A DNA stretch of 64,000 nucleotides from NCBI RefSeq assembly GCF_004138135.1, contig NZ_RYFD01000025.1, forward strand, positions 1 through 64,000. Reading direction: 5' to 3'. Every line of letters begins with the position of its first letter. Position 1 is the stretch's first letter. This stretch comes from Candidatus Oscillochloris fontis. Its GTDB lineage: Bacteria > Chloroflexota > Chloroflexia > Chloroflexales > Chloroflexaceae. Positions 32,942 through 41,585 of the stretch are shown here, piece after piece. The translations under genes were made by a program, and so were the position numbers. Under the pieces are notes generated by a model. The model was not told where the DNA came from. It did no database searches and saw nothing but the letters and a program-made list of their open reading frames with translations.

Positions 32942-34448
32942 TACTCACAACAAACCGGCCTTCACCTTCGCGCTCATCTGCCTCGCGATCTTCCTGGGGG
33001 CGCTCGATCTCACCGTGGTGAGCGCGGTGCTGCCTCAGGTTATGCTCGACATGCGCGTCTCGATTGATACCGATCTGAACCGTGCGGCCTGGGTGGTCAG
33101 TGGCTACCTGCTGGCCTACACGGTGAGCATGACCTTCATGGGGCGGTTCTCGGATCTGCTGGGGCGGCGGCGGGTCTATCTGATCTGTCTGAGCATCTTT
33201 GTGGTTGGGTCGGGAATGGCGGCAGCGGCGGGCAGCCTCGATATGCTCATTCTGGCGCGGGTGGTGCAGGCGTTTGGGGCTGGGGCGATGGTGCCAATCA
33301 GTATGGCGCTGGCGAGTGATCTCTTTCCCCCGGCGCGGCGCGCGCTGGCGCTCGGTGTGATCGGGGCGGTGGATACGGCGGGGTGGATGGTGGGGCACCT
33401 CTACGGGGGTGTGCTGATGCGCGCCTTCGATAGTTGGCGCTTGCTCTTCTGGCTCAATCTGCCGATTGGCCTGCTTGCCCTCGCGCTTACGTGGTGGGCC
33501 TTGCGCGGGGTGGCGCACCAGCGCGATCAGGGTGGCTTCGATTGGCTAGGGGCGGTGCTGATCAGCGCCAGTCTGATCGCCTTCAATATTGGGCTGGCCG
33601 CCGGTGGCGAACTGGGGGCGACCGACTTCTATGGCCAACGCAGTGGCCCGCCGCCCTACGCGCTGCCCTTGGTGCTGCTCGCGCTGCTCCTGCTGGCCGC
33701 GTTTGTCTGGGTGGAACGGCGCAGTGCCCATCCCTTGATTGACCTGCACCTCTTTCAGCAGCGATCATCGGCGCTGGCATGCGTGGTGAATGTGCTGGTC
33801 GGTTTTACCCTGGCGCTGGCGATCACCAACGTCCCGCTCTTCATCAACACCCGGCTGGCGCTGCAATTCCCCGACGCCCCCGACATTCTACGCCGGGCGG
33901 CCTGGGACGCCGGGTGGATGCTCTCGGCGCTCACGTTGACGATGGCGCTGGCCGCCATCCCCGGCGGTGCGCTGGCGGGGCGCTTCGGCCCGCGCCCGCC
34001 CGCGATTCTTGGTCTGGTGCTGGCACTACTCGGCACCCTCTTGATGAGTCGTTGGCACACCGACAGTACCTACCTGACGATGGGCCTCGAACTCGCCCTG
34101 ACGGGAACCGGCTTGGGGTTGCTCATCTCGCCGGTGGCCGAGGCGGTGATGCAGGCTGCCACCAGCACCCAGCGCGGCAGCGCCTCGGCACTCGTGATCG
34201 CTCTGCGCTTAGTGGGCATGACCGCCGGGGTGGCCAGCCTCACGCTCTACGGGGTGCCACGCCAGGACGCGCTGCGCCGGGCGGGTGTGGATAACCCGCT
34301 GGTGACGAGCGACCCGGCGCGCTTCCTGATGGATGTCGCGGCGCAGGTGGTGGGTGAGACCTTCTTGCTCGGTGCGGTGGCGTTAGCGCTGGCGTTGCTT
34401 GCGGCGTGGGGGATGCGCCCACATCCCCGCGTTGACACCTCACCCTGA
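32937..34448 (+). CDS. MFS drug/lipid exporter, DHA2 (14-TM) type
   Basis: 503 residues from GTG at 32937, with AGGAGA just before it; the frame is open through the repeat but that part reads as non-protein. About 14 membrane segments. DHA2 features: LDLTVVSAVLPQVMLDM in segment 1 (motif D1-like), GRFSDLLGRRRVYLICL (motif A), RVVQAFGAGAMVPISMALASDLFPPARRALALG (motifs B/C region) and WRLLFWLNLPIG. It exports drugs or lipids by proton antiport. The preceding LppX-like lipoprotein makes a lipid substrate plausible. Confidence 0.9.
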   Translation: MNTHNKPAFTFALICLAIFLGALDLTVVSAVLPQVMLDMRVSIDTDLNRAAWVVSGYLLAYTVSMTFMGRFSDLLGRRRVYLICLSIFVVGSGMAAAAGSLDMLILARVVQAFGAGAMVPISMALASDLFPPARRALALGVIGAVDTAGWMVGHLYGGVLMRAFDSWRLLFWLNLPIGLLALALTWWALRGVAHQRDQGGFDWLGAVLISASLIAFNIGLAAGGELGATDFYGQRSGPPPYALPLVLLALLLLAAFVWVERRSAHPLIDLHLFQQRSSALACVVNVLVGFTLALAITNVPLFINTRLALQFPDAPDILRRAAWDAGWMLSALTLTMALAAIPGGALAGRFGPRPPAILGLVLALLGTLLMSRWHTDSTYLTMGLELALTGTGLGLLISPVAEAVMQAATSTQRGSASALVIALRLVGMTAGVASLTLYGVPRQDALRRAGVDNPLVTSDPARFLMDVAAQVVGETFLLGAVALALALLAAWGMRPHPRVDTSP

Positions 34449-34501
34449 GCGTGTTACCATCCATTGCGGGTGACTGTCTTTAATGTCATGGATACCTATC
34501 T

Positions 34502-35275
34502 ATGCTCCCTGAGCCGCCCGTGTGGGCGCAGACCTACCTGTACCCACCGTTGGCGGTGGTGCTACTCTGGGTGGCCCTCACCGCCGGAGTGATGGGCCTT
34601 AACCAGCGTGGCCCACGTGCGGCGCGTTTGGGGTTGATCTTTAGTCTGCCGCTCCTCGGTTTGGCACACTGGCAACTTGTTGTGTCGCGCCACGATCTGA
34701 GTACCCTGGGAGCCTATCAGGCTTTCATGGCGGGGATGTTGATCTGGGCGTGGCACGAACTTGCCTTCTACAGTGGCATCCTCAGTGGCCCATGGAAGCG
34801 TGATTGTCCGAGTCACGCACGGGGCTTCAGCCGGTTGGGCTATGCCCTTGCCACCCACCTCTATCACGAATTGGCCTGTCTGGCCGAGATCATCCTGATG
34901 CTCGTCGCCCTCAGCGACGCCACCAACTGGGTGGGCTTCATCGTCTTTTGCCTGAGTTGGGCACTCCAACACAGTGCAAAGCTGAACGTCCTGCTCGGTG
35001 TGCCGTGGCTCCAGGTTGATCTCTTTCCGTCGCACCTGCGCTATCTCGGCAGTTTCTGGGCACGACATGCGCCTAGTTGTTTCTTCCTGCCTTCGGTTTC
35101 GGTCTCGACCTTGCTGGCGGGCCTGCTTTGGCTCACCGCAGATTCCTTGGCGCCTGCCCCGGTGGCGGTGCGTCTAGCGCTGATTGCAAGTGTTGTTACG
35201 CTGGGCGCGATTGAGCACTGGTTGTTGCTCCTGCCCGTCCGGTTAGCGAGTACGACCCGGCAGGTTGTCGAGTAG
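34502..35275 (+). CDS. puhE: PuhE-like photosynthetic complex assembly protein (DUF3623)
   Basis: 257 residues with about seven membrane segments. The central sequence (AWHELAFYSGILSGPWKRDCP, HLYHELACLAEIILML, SAKLNVLLGVPWLQVDLFPSHLRYLGSFW) matches the DUF3623 family, annotated as putative photosynthetic complex assembly protein 2 (PuhE) in purple bacteria and present in phototrophic Chloroflexota. It should sit in the membrane and help reaction-centre assembly. No other photosynthesis genes are in the window. The acyl-CoA synthetase starts 28 bp downstream. Confidence 0.8.
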   Translation: MLPEPPVWAQTYLYPPLAVVLLWVALTAGVMGLNQRGPRAARLGLIFSLPLLGLAHWQLVVSRHDLSTLGAYQAFMAGMLIWAWHELAFYSGILSGPWKRDCPSHARGFSRLGYALATHLYHELACLAEIILMLVALSDATNWVGFIVFCLSWALQHSAKLNVLLGVPWLQVDLFPSHLRYLGSFWARHAPSCFFLPSVSVSTLLAGLLWLTADSLAPAPVAVRLALIASVVTLGAIEHWLLLLPVRLASTTRQVVE

Positions 35276-35303
35276 TTGCGGCGAGCGAGGTAAGGAGGAA
35301 TAT

Positions 35304-37394
35304 ATGCTTGAAACCATCTTCTCGCCCAAATCGGTTGCCGTCGTCGGTGCATCGCCCAACCCGAACCGCCTCGGGCATGTGGTTCTCAAGAATATTATTG
35401 AGAATGATTACCAAGGTGTTGTCTATCCCATCCATCCCTCCGCGACTAGTGTTCTCGGTCGGCCTGCCTACCCGAATATTTTGAGTCTGCCCGAAACGCC
35501 CGATCTGGTGGTGATCGTCATTCCGCCACAACAGGTGTTGGCGGTGGTGGATGAGTGTGGTCAGAAGGGGGTGCGCGGTCTGGTGGTGATTACGGCGGGC
35601 TTTAAGGAGGTTGGTGGCGAAGGCAAGGAGCTTGAACGCCAACTTCTGGCTAAGGTGCAACAGTATGGCATGCGTATGATTGGCCCCAACTGCCTGGGGA
35701 TCATTGATACGGTGAGTAGCCTGAATGTCTCTTTCGCGGCCCTGATGCCCTTTAAGGGCGAGATTGCGCTGATGTCGCAGTCGGGTGCGATGTGTACCGC
35801 GATTCTCGATTGGAGTAAGGCGCAGGGGATCGGTTTCTCGCGCTTTGTCTCGTTAGGCAATAAGGCTGATGTGGACGAAGTGGCGCTACTGCATGCCTGG
35901 AACCACGATCCGCACAGTAAGGTCATTCTGGCGTACCTGGAGGGGATTAACGATGGCCCCGGCTTTGTGGCTGCTGCCCGCGAGGTGACCAAAAATACGC
36001 CGGTGATTGCGATCAAGAGTGGGACGACTGCCGCCGGAACGCGCGCCGCATCTTCGCATACGGGTTCGCTGGCTGGTTCCGAGGCTGCCTATGAGGCGGC
36101 CTTTCAGCAGAGTGGCATCTTGCGCGCCCGCACGATGAATGAGTTGTTCGATCTGGCGATGCTCTTCGCCTACCAACCACTGATCAAGGGCAATCGGGTT
36201 GCGATCATCACCAATGCGGGTGGCCCCGGCATTATTGCAACTGACGCGGTGGAGCGTAGTGGCCTGAAGATGGCGACGTTTGCTCCCGAAACGGTGACGG
36301 CGCTCCAGGCGAAGTTGCCGCCGACGGCTAACTTCTTCAACCCGATTGATATCATTGGTGATGCGCGTAGCGACCGTTATGAGGTTGGTTTGCGCGCTGC
36401 GCTCTCTGATCCGGGGGTTGATGCGGCGATTGTCCTACTTACTCCGCAAGCGCAGAGTGACCTGATTGAAACCTGTGAGGTGATTATTCAGCTTTCGCAA
36501 CTGCATCATAAGCCGGTAGTGACGAGTTTTATGGGTGCGTATAGCCTTGGTCCCGCCCTAGAGATGTTGAGTGCGAACTTTATTCCTAACTACACCTTCC
36601 CTGAACGGGCAGTGCAGTCGTTGGCATCTATGGTACGCTACACCGAATGGCGCGACCGTCCTGAACCGACCTACCGTATCTTTGAGGTGGATAAGGAACG
36701 GGTGCGGGCGCTCTTTGCGAGTGTGCGCGAGTCGGGGCGGGTGGAACTCGGTGAGATCGAGGCGCGTGAGGTGATTGATGCCTACGGTATGCGTTTGCCC
36801 AAGAGCCGCCTCGCAAGTTCGCCCGATGAGGCCGCCCAGATCGCGGCTGAGATCGGTTTTCCGGTGGTGATGAAGATCAGTAGCCCCGATATTCTGCACA
36901 AGACCGACATTGGTGGGGTGCGGGTCGGTATTACCGATGCAGCGAACGCCCGTGATAGCTACGAACTGATCGAATATCGGGCGCGCAAGTATAGCCCCGG
37001 CGCACGGATCTGGGGCGTACTGGTGCAGGAGATGGTGCGCAAAGGCCGCGAGATCCTTGTCGGTGTCACCCGTGACCCCCAGTTTGGCCCGTTGATTGGC
37101 GTGGGGATGGGCGGGATCTATGTTGAGGTGCTCAAGGACATCGCCTTCCGCCTCGCGCCGATTAGTGAACAAGAGGCCGATGAGCAACTGCGCTCCATTC
37201 GTACCTTCCCGCTCCTGCGTGGGGTGCGCGGCGAGCCACCCGCCGATATTGCGGCGATTGAAGAGACGGTGTTGCGGGTTAGCCAGTTGGTGATGGACTT
37301 CCCCGAAATTGTGGAGATGGATATCAACCCACTCGTCGTCCATAATCAAGGTGAAGGGGCAATTGTGCTGGATGCGCGGATTATCCTGAAGTAG
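35304..37394 (+). CDS. ADP-forming acyl/acetyl-CoA synthetase
   Basis: 696 residues from the ATG at 35304 with AAGGAGGAATAT upstream. It fuses both halves of ADP-forming acetyl-CoA synthetase: a CoA-binding domain (about 1-130; SVAVVGASPNPNRLGHVVLKN), ligase domains (about 140-450; SQSGAMCTAILDW, HTGSLAGSEAAYEAAF with the phospho-His region) and a C-terminal ATP-grasp domain (about 470-696; GFPVVMKISSPDILHKTDIGGVRVG, EMDINPLVV). It interconverts acyl-CoA plus ADP and Pi with acid, ATP and CoA. It is followed by a DRTGG protein, a common pairing. It may salvage acetate or other acids of the 3-HP pathway. Confidence 0.9.
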   Translation: MLETIFSPKSVAVVGASPNPNRLGHVVLKNIIENDYQGVVYPIHPSATSVLGRPAYPNILSLPETPDLVVIVIPPQQVLAVVDECGQKGVRGLVVITAGFKEVGGEGKELERQLLAKVQQYGMRMIGPNCLGIIDTVSSLNVSFAALMPFKGEIALMSQSGAMCTAILDWSKAQGIGFSRFVSLGNKADVDEVALLHAWNHDPHSKVILAYLEGINDGPGFVAAAREVTKNTPVIAIKSGTTAAGTRAASSHTGSLAGSEAAYEAAFQQSGILRARTMNELFDLAMLFAYQPLIKGNRVAIITNAGGPGIIATDAVERSGLKMATFAPETVTALQAKLPPTANFFNPIDIIGDARSDRYEVGLRAALSDPGVDAAIVLLTPQAQSDLIETCEVIIQLSQLHHKPVVTSFMGAYSLGPALEMLSANFIPNYTFPERAVQSLASMVRYTEWRDRPEPTYRIFEVDKERVRALFASVRESGRVELGEIEAREVIDAYGMRLPKSRLASSPDEAAQIAAEIGFPVVMKISSPDILHKTDIGGVRVGITDAANARDSYELIEYRARKYSPGARIWGVLVQEMVRKGREILVGVTRDPQFGPLIGVGMGGIYVEVLKDIAFRLAPISEQEADEQLRSIRTFPLLRGVRGEPPADIAAIEETVLRVSQLVMDFPEIVEMDINPLVVHNQGEGAIVLDARIILK

Positions 37395-37458
37395 TGCTGA
37401 GTGCTGGGTGCTCGGTCTTCAACCCACACCACCCGGCACTACAAACAAGGAGGCAGCA

Positions 37459-38529
37459 ATGGCAACGCTCTATGTCGCGTCAACTGAAACCTTTGTCGGC
37501 AAGAGCGCGGTCTGCATGGGGCTGCTGCGCCGCATGCAGCGCGATGGGTTCAATGTTGGCTATATGAAGCCGGTCAGTGTCTCGGTGGCCCATCGGGCCG
37601 ATCAGGTGCTCGATGAGGACGCCGCCTTCATCCGTGAAACGCTCGGTCTCTCCGCTCCGCTCGATCAGATTGCGCCGGTGCTGATTACCCCCGGGGTGAT
37701 CGATTCGATTATGCGTGGGCAACCCAATAATTTCGCCAAAACCTTGCGCGATGCCTATCTCTCGGTCTCGCGTGATAAGGACGCGATGGTGTTGGAGGGG
37801 ACGAATACTTGGTCGGAGGGGGCATTAGTTGATCTGAGTGCTGATCAGGTTACGGATCTTCTTCATGCACCGGGTTTGTTGGTGAGTCGCTACAACACCA
37901 GCCTCGCGGTGGATACGATTCTCTCGGTGCAGCGCTATGTGGGTGATCGCCTGATCGGGGTATTGCTCAATCAGGTTGAAGATCCGCAGCGCGATTTTGT
38001 GCAGAGCCGGGTGGTGCCCTTCCTCGAATCGCGTGGTATCCCTGTCTTTGGCCTCTTGCCCCACGATAGTACCCTGGCTGGGGTCACGGTCGAGGAGTTG
38101 ATCGAGCATCTGGGTGGGCAGTTGATCGGCAAGCGCGAGTGGTGCCACAAGATGGTCGACTCGCTCATGATTGGTGCGATGGGCGCAGAGGCCAGCCTCT
38201 CCTTCTTCCGCCGTCGCTCGAACAAGGTGGTGATTACTGGCGGCGACCGCAGCGATCTGCAACTGGCCGCGTTGGAGACGAGTACCAACGCGCTGGTGCT
38301 GACCGGCAACATCCGCCCGGCTTACCAGGTGATGGATCGGGCTGAGGAGCGTCAGGTGCCGATCATCATCGTTCCCGATGATACCCTGGTGACGGTAGAT
38401 CGTGCCGAGAGTCTCTTCGGGCGGGTGCGTTTCCATCAGGCTTCCAAACTGAGCCACTTTATCAATCTGATGGAGAATCACTTCGATTTCGGGCGTCTCT
38501 ACGAGGCGCTCGGTATGGCAGTAGGTTAG
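37459..38529 (+). CDS. BioD-like/DRTGG-domain protein (Pta N-terminal type)
   Basis: 356 residues from the ATG at 37459 with AAGGAGGCAGCA. The N-terminal half (about 1-210) is a dethiobiotin-synthetase-like P-loop fold (STETFVGKSAVCMGLLRRM). The C-terminal half has a DRTGG domain (about 215-325). This is the regulatory N-terminal part of long phosphate acetyltransferases, here without the Pta catalytic domain. It lies between the acyl-CoA synthetase and a small unknown gene, so a nucleotide-responsive role in acetyl-CoA metabolism is likely but unproven. Confidence 0.85.
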   Translation: MATLYVASTETFVGKSAVCMGLLRRMQRDGFNVGYMKPVSVSVAHRADQVLDEDAAFIRETLGLSAPLDQIAPVLITPGVIDSIMRGQPNNFAKTLRDAYLSVSRDKDAMVLEGTNTWSEGALVDLSADQVTDLLHAPGLLVSRYNTSLAVDTILSVQRYVGDRLIGVLLNQVEDPQRDFVQSRVVPFLESRGIPVFGLLPHDSTLAGVTVEELIEHLGGQLIGKREWCHKMVDSLMIGAMGAEASLSFFRRRSNKVVITGGDRSDLQLAALETSTNALVLTGNIRPAYQVMDRAEERQVPIIIVPDDTLVTVDRAESLFGRVRFHQASKLSHFINLMENHFDFGRLYEALGMAVG

Positions 38530-38539
38530 TGAGATACTC

Positions 38540-38875
38540 ATGACCCAGGAACCAGAACAGATTGGCGTGCTGACCTTCGTGGCCAATGCCGATTATCCCT
38601 ACCCATTCGCCGTGGCCAAGCCACCCCGTTTTTGGATGGAAGAGACTAGCGGTGCGCTCAGTGCTGCGATTGAAGTCTACATGCGCAGTGAAGATCTGAA
38701 TCCGCAGCAGATGGAACTGATCGGAATCTATCTGCGCCAATATATCGAGCGTGCGGTGATCACCGATGAACAGGATCGCCGCCGCCTGTTGGGGCGGATC
38801 GAGAAGTTGCGTGGCGTGCGTGATCTGGAGCGTTTTGCCGAGGATCTCTCTGAAGTGGGCGTCGAGCCATTTTAA
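38540..38875 (+). CDS. Hypothetical protein, 111 residues
   Basis: Starts 10 bp after the DRTGG gene and ends 5 bp before pyrD, so it is in the same operon. The N-terminal third ([29 protein letters not shown]) is followed by helices ([49 protein letters not shown]). No family is recognised and there is no membrane segment. Confidence 0.75.
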   Translation: MTQEPEQIGVLTFVANADYPYPFAVAKPPRFWMEETSGALSAAIEVYMRSEDLNPQQMELIGIYLRQYIERAVITDEQDRRRLLGRIEKLRGVRDLERFAEDLSEVGVEPF

Positions 38876-38880
38876 CGCCT

Positions 38881-39927
38881 ATGTTGTACAAGAAATTGCT
38901 CCGCCCGATCCTCTTCCGTGTTGCCGGGGGTGATGCTGAGGCGATCCACGATACGACGGTGGCCATGTTGGCGTTGGCGAGCCAGGTGCCGGGCGCGAAC
39001 TGGTTGGGGCGGATTCTGACCATGCGCCAGAATCCGGTGTATGGACGCACGCTTTTTGGGGTGCATTTTCCCAATCCGGTGGGGTTGGCGGCGGGGATGG
39101 ATAAGAACGGCGTGGCGCTGGCGGCGTGGGCTGCTATGGGTTTCGGCTTTGTTGAGGCCGGTACGGTCACTTGGCAGATCCAGCCCGGTAACCCGCGCCC
39201 ACGTATCTTCCGCCTGCCCGAACATGAGGCGCTGATCAACCGCATGGGCTTCAACAATGACGGCGCGGTGGCGCTGGCGGCGCGGTTGCGCAAGTTGGGG
39301 AGGCCGTCGCTGCCAATCGGCATTAGCCTGGGCAAGTCGCGGGCAGCCCCGTTGGAGAAGGCCACCGACGACTACTGTGCGTCGTTCCGCGCCCTCTACG
39401 ACTTCGGCAGTTACTTTGCGCTGAATGTGAGTTCGCCCAACACGCCGGGTCTGCGCAACCTGCAAGACCGGGCGCATCTGAGTGAACTTTTGGCGGAACT
39501 CCAGATCATCAACCAGCGCGTCAGCCAAGCGCGCCACGCCATCCCCAAGCCCCTGCTGGTCAAGATTGCGCCTGATCTGAGCGAGGCCGCGATCAGCGAG
39601 GTGTTGGACGTGGCCGCCGAGCATGGGGTCAGTGGAATCATCGCCACCAACACCACAATTGGTCGGGGGGGCGTCGCCGATCATCCGCGTGCCAGCGAAG
39701 CCGGGGGGCTGAGTGGGCGTCCATTGGCGGCGCGGGCCTTAGAGGTGGTACGCTTCATTCGCCGCGAGGCTGGCCCGACGCTGCCGATCATTGGTGTGGG
39801 TGGCATCTTCACTCCCGATGATGCCTTGGCCATGCGTGCTGCGGGAGCCGATCTGATCCAGATTTATACCGGCCTGATCTACCAGGGGCCGGGGGTGGTG
39901 CGCCGCATTGCGCGGGCGATGGTGTAG
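38881..39927 (+). CDS. pyrD: Dihydroorotate dehydrogenase (quinone), class 2
   Basis: 348 residues. It oxidises dihydroorotate to orotate with FMN and passes electrons to quinone at the membrane. Class 2 features: N-terminal helical extension (~1-40), [44 protein letters not shown], and the catalytic-Ser region [11 protein letters not shown]. The C-terminus has [27 protein letters not shown]. First of three pyr genes in a row. Confidence 0.95.
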   Translation: MLYKKLLRPILFRVAGGDAEAIHDTTVAMLALASQVPGANWLGRILTMRQNPVYGRTLFGVHFPNPVGLAAGMDKNGVALAAWAAMGFGFVEAGTVTWQIQPGNPRPRIFRLPEHEALINRMGFNNDGAVALAARLRKLGRPSLPIGISLGKSRAAPLEKATDDYCASFRALYDFGSYFALNVSSPNTPGLRNLQDRAHLSELLAELQIINQRVSQARHAIPKPLLVKIAPDLSEAAISEVLDVAAEHGVSGIIATNTTIGRGGVADHPRASEAGGLSGRPLAARALEVVRFIRREAGPTLPIIGVGGIFTPDDALAMRAAGADLIQIYTGLIYQGPGVVRRIARAMV

Positions 39928-39946
39928 GTTAAAGGGCAGCCCTTTT

Positions 39947-40026
39947 TTGACGCAAAGGCGCGAAGACGCAAAGGTTGTGATGGGAGCCTCTAGTGAAGGC
40001 TTTGCGCCTTGGCGTCTTTGCGTCAA
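39947..40026. repeat. GACGCAAAGGCGC repeat between pyrD and pyrF
   Basis: Inverted arms TTGACGCAAAGGCGCGAAGA and TTGGCGTCTTTGCGTCAA enclose ~35 bp. Noncoding; the other ~80 bp of this gap hold nothing else I can name. Confidence 0.8.
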
Positions 40027-40088
40027 CATGTGAATTCAGGGAAAGTAAGAACCGTTACCGCCCTGGTATCTTGAGGGAGAAATAGAGT

Positions 40089-40823
40089 ATGGTAGCTGTA
40101 GCACCCCACGAGCGCATCCTGGTTGCGCTCGATGTTGCTGACCTCGCCAGTGCCTTGGCGCTAGTTGAGCAACTGCGTGGGCAGGTGGGTGGTTTTAAGG
40201 TAGGGATGGAACTTTGCACGGCGGTTGGCGTACCCCAGGTGGTGCATGCGGTGGCCGCCCAGGGCGGGGCGGTCTTTCTCGATCTAAAATTTTGCGACAT
40301 TCCTAACACGGTGGCGGGGGCAGTACGTTCGGCGTGTGCGCTGGGGCCAGCGGTACGCATGCTCACCCTGCACTGCCACGGCGGGGCGGCGATGCTGCGC
40401 GCCGCCGCCGAGGCGGCGCGTGCGGCAGGCCCGCAGCGCCCGTTGTTGTTGGGGGTCACGATCATGACCAGCCTGGATGCCCCGGCACTGCGCGATGAGT
40501 TGGGGGTGGCTGGTTCACTTGCCGAGCATGTCGTCCATCTAGCTCAGATGGCCCAGGCGTGCGGATTGGATGGCGTGGTGGCTTCGCCGCACGAGATCGC
40601 CGCCATCCGCGCTGCTTGTGGCCCTGATCTGCTGATCGTGACGCCGGGGGTGCGCCCGGTGTGGGCGAGTAGTGGCGATCAGCGCCGGGTCATGACACCC
40701 GCCGAGGCGGTGGCGGCGGGGAGTGACTATCTGGTGATTGGGCGGCCAATTACGGCGGCTCCGGCAGAGGTGGGCGGGCCATATGAGGCTGCGATACGGA
40801 TTGCGGCTGAGTTGCACATGTAG
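40089..40823 (+). CDS. pyrF: Orotidine 5'-phosphate decarboxylase
   Basis: 244 residues, the short form. It decarboxylates OMP to UMP. The catalytic motif FLDLKFCDIPNTV carries the Asp-Lys-Asp set; further motifs are LVALDVAD, TLHCHGG, LGVTIMTSLD and VTPGVRP. It sits between two repeats in the pyrD-pyrF-pyrE row. Confidence 0.95.
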   Translation: MVAVAPHERILVALDVADLASALALVEQLRGQVGGFKVGMELCTAVGVPQVVHAVAAQGGAVFLDLKFCDIPNTVAGAVRSACALGPAVRMLTLHCHGGAAMLRAAAEAARAAGPQRPLLLGVTIMTSLDAPALRDELGVAGSLAEHVVHLAQMAQACGLDGVVASPHEIAAIRAACGPDLLIVTPGVRPVWASSGDQRRVMTPAEAVAAGSDYLVIGRPITAAPAEVGGPYEAAIRIAAELHM

Positions 40824-40827
40824 TTGG

Positions 40828-40928
40828 TTGACGCAAAGGCGCAAAGGCGCAAAGACGCAAAGACGCAAAGATTTTGAGTGAACTTATGCCTATAGTAAAG
40901 ACTTTGCGCCTTCGCGTCTTTGCATCAA
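40828..40928. repeat. GACGCAAAGGCGC repeat between pyrF and pyrE
   Basis: The left arm has a short internal tandem expansion (GGCGCAAAGGCGCAAAGACG) and the right arm is its inverse. Noncoding. Confidence 0.8.
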
Positions 40929-40963
40929 AAAGGTATTCCGTGGAGGAAGTAAGGAACTGAACT

Positions 40964-41581
40964 ATGAGTGATGTGTTAGCGATCTTAGCCCAGGTTGGTG
41001 CGCTGATTACTGGCGACCATATTGTCTATACCTCTGGGCGGCATGGCAGTAGCTATGTAAACAAAGATGCACTCTACCCGCATACCGAAGCGACTCGTAC
41101 TGTTTGTGCGCAGATCGCCAGCCACTACGCCGATCAGGAGATCGAGGCGGTGGCGGGGCCAACCGTAGGTGGAGTGATCATCGCGCAGTGGACGGCGCAC
41201 CACCTGGGGTATGCCGCTGGCCGTGAGGTGTTGGCGGTCTATGCCGAGGAGACACAGACCGAGACGGGCAAGGCGCGAACCTTCCGACGCGGGTATGATG
41301 CGCTGCTGCAAGGGCGGCGGGTGTTGGTGGTTGAGGACATCTTGACCACGGGTGGCTCGGCGCGCATGGTGGTGGAAGCGGTCGAGGCTGCTGGTGGGAT
41401 CGTGGTTGGCGTTGCCGCACTCTGCAACCGGGGGGGAGTTACGGCTGAGTTGTTGGGTGCGCCCCAACTCTACAGTTTGGCAACCGTGCCGCTAGAGTCG
41501 TGGAGCGCCCAGGAGTGTCCGTTGTGTGCAGCGGGAGTGCCGATCAATCCACGCTTAGGTAAGGGGCATATGCTGCGCTAA
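40964..41581 (+). CDS. pyrE: Orotate phosphoribosyltransferase
   Basis: 205 residues. It makes OMP from orotate and PRPP. The PRPP-binding motif is RVLVVEDILTTGGSARMVVEA; VAGPTVGGVIIAQWTAHHLG and SSYVNKDALYPHTE fit the family. The histidine kinase gene begins 4 bp after its stop. Confidence 0.93.
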   Translation: MSDVLAILAQVGALITGDHIVYTSGRHGSSYVNKDALYPHTEATRTVCAQIASHYADQEIEAVAGPTVGGVIIAQWTAHHLGYAAGREVLAVYAEETQTETGKARTFRRGYDALLQGRRVLVVEDILTTGGSARMVVEAVEAAGGIVVGVAALCNRGGVTAELLGAPQLYSLATVPLESWSAQECPLCAAGVPINPRLGKGHMLR

Positions 41582-41585
41582 GATC

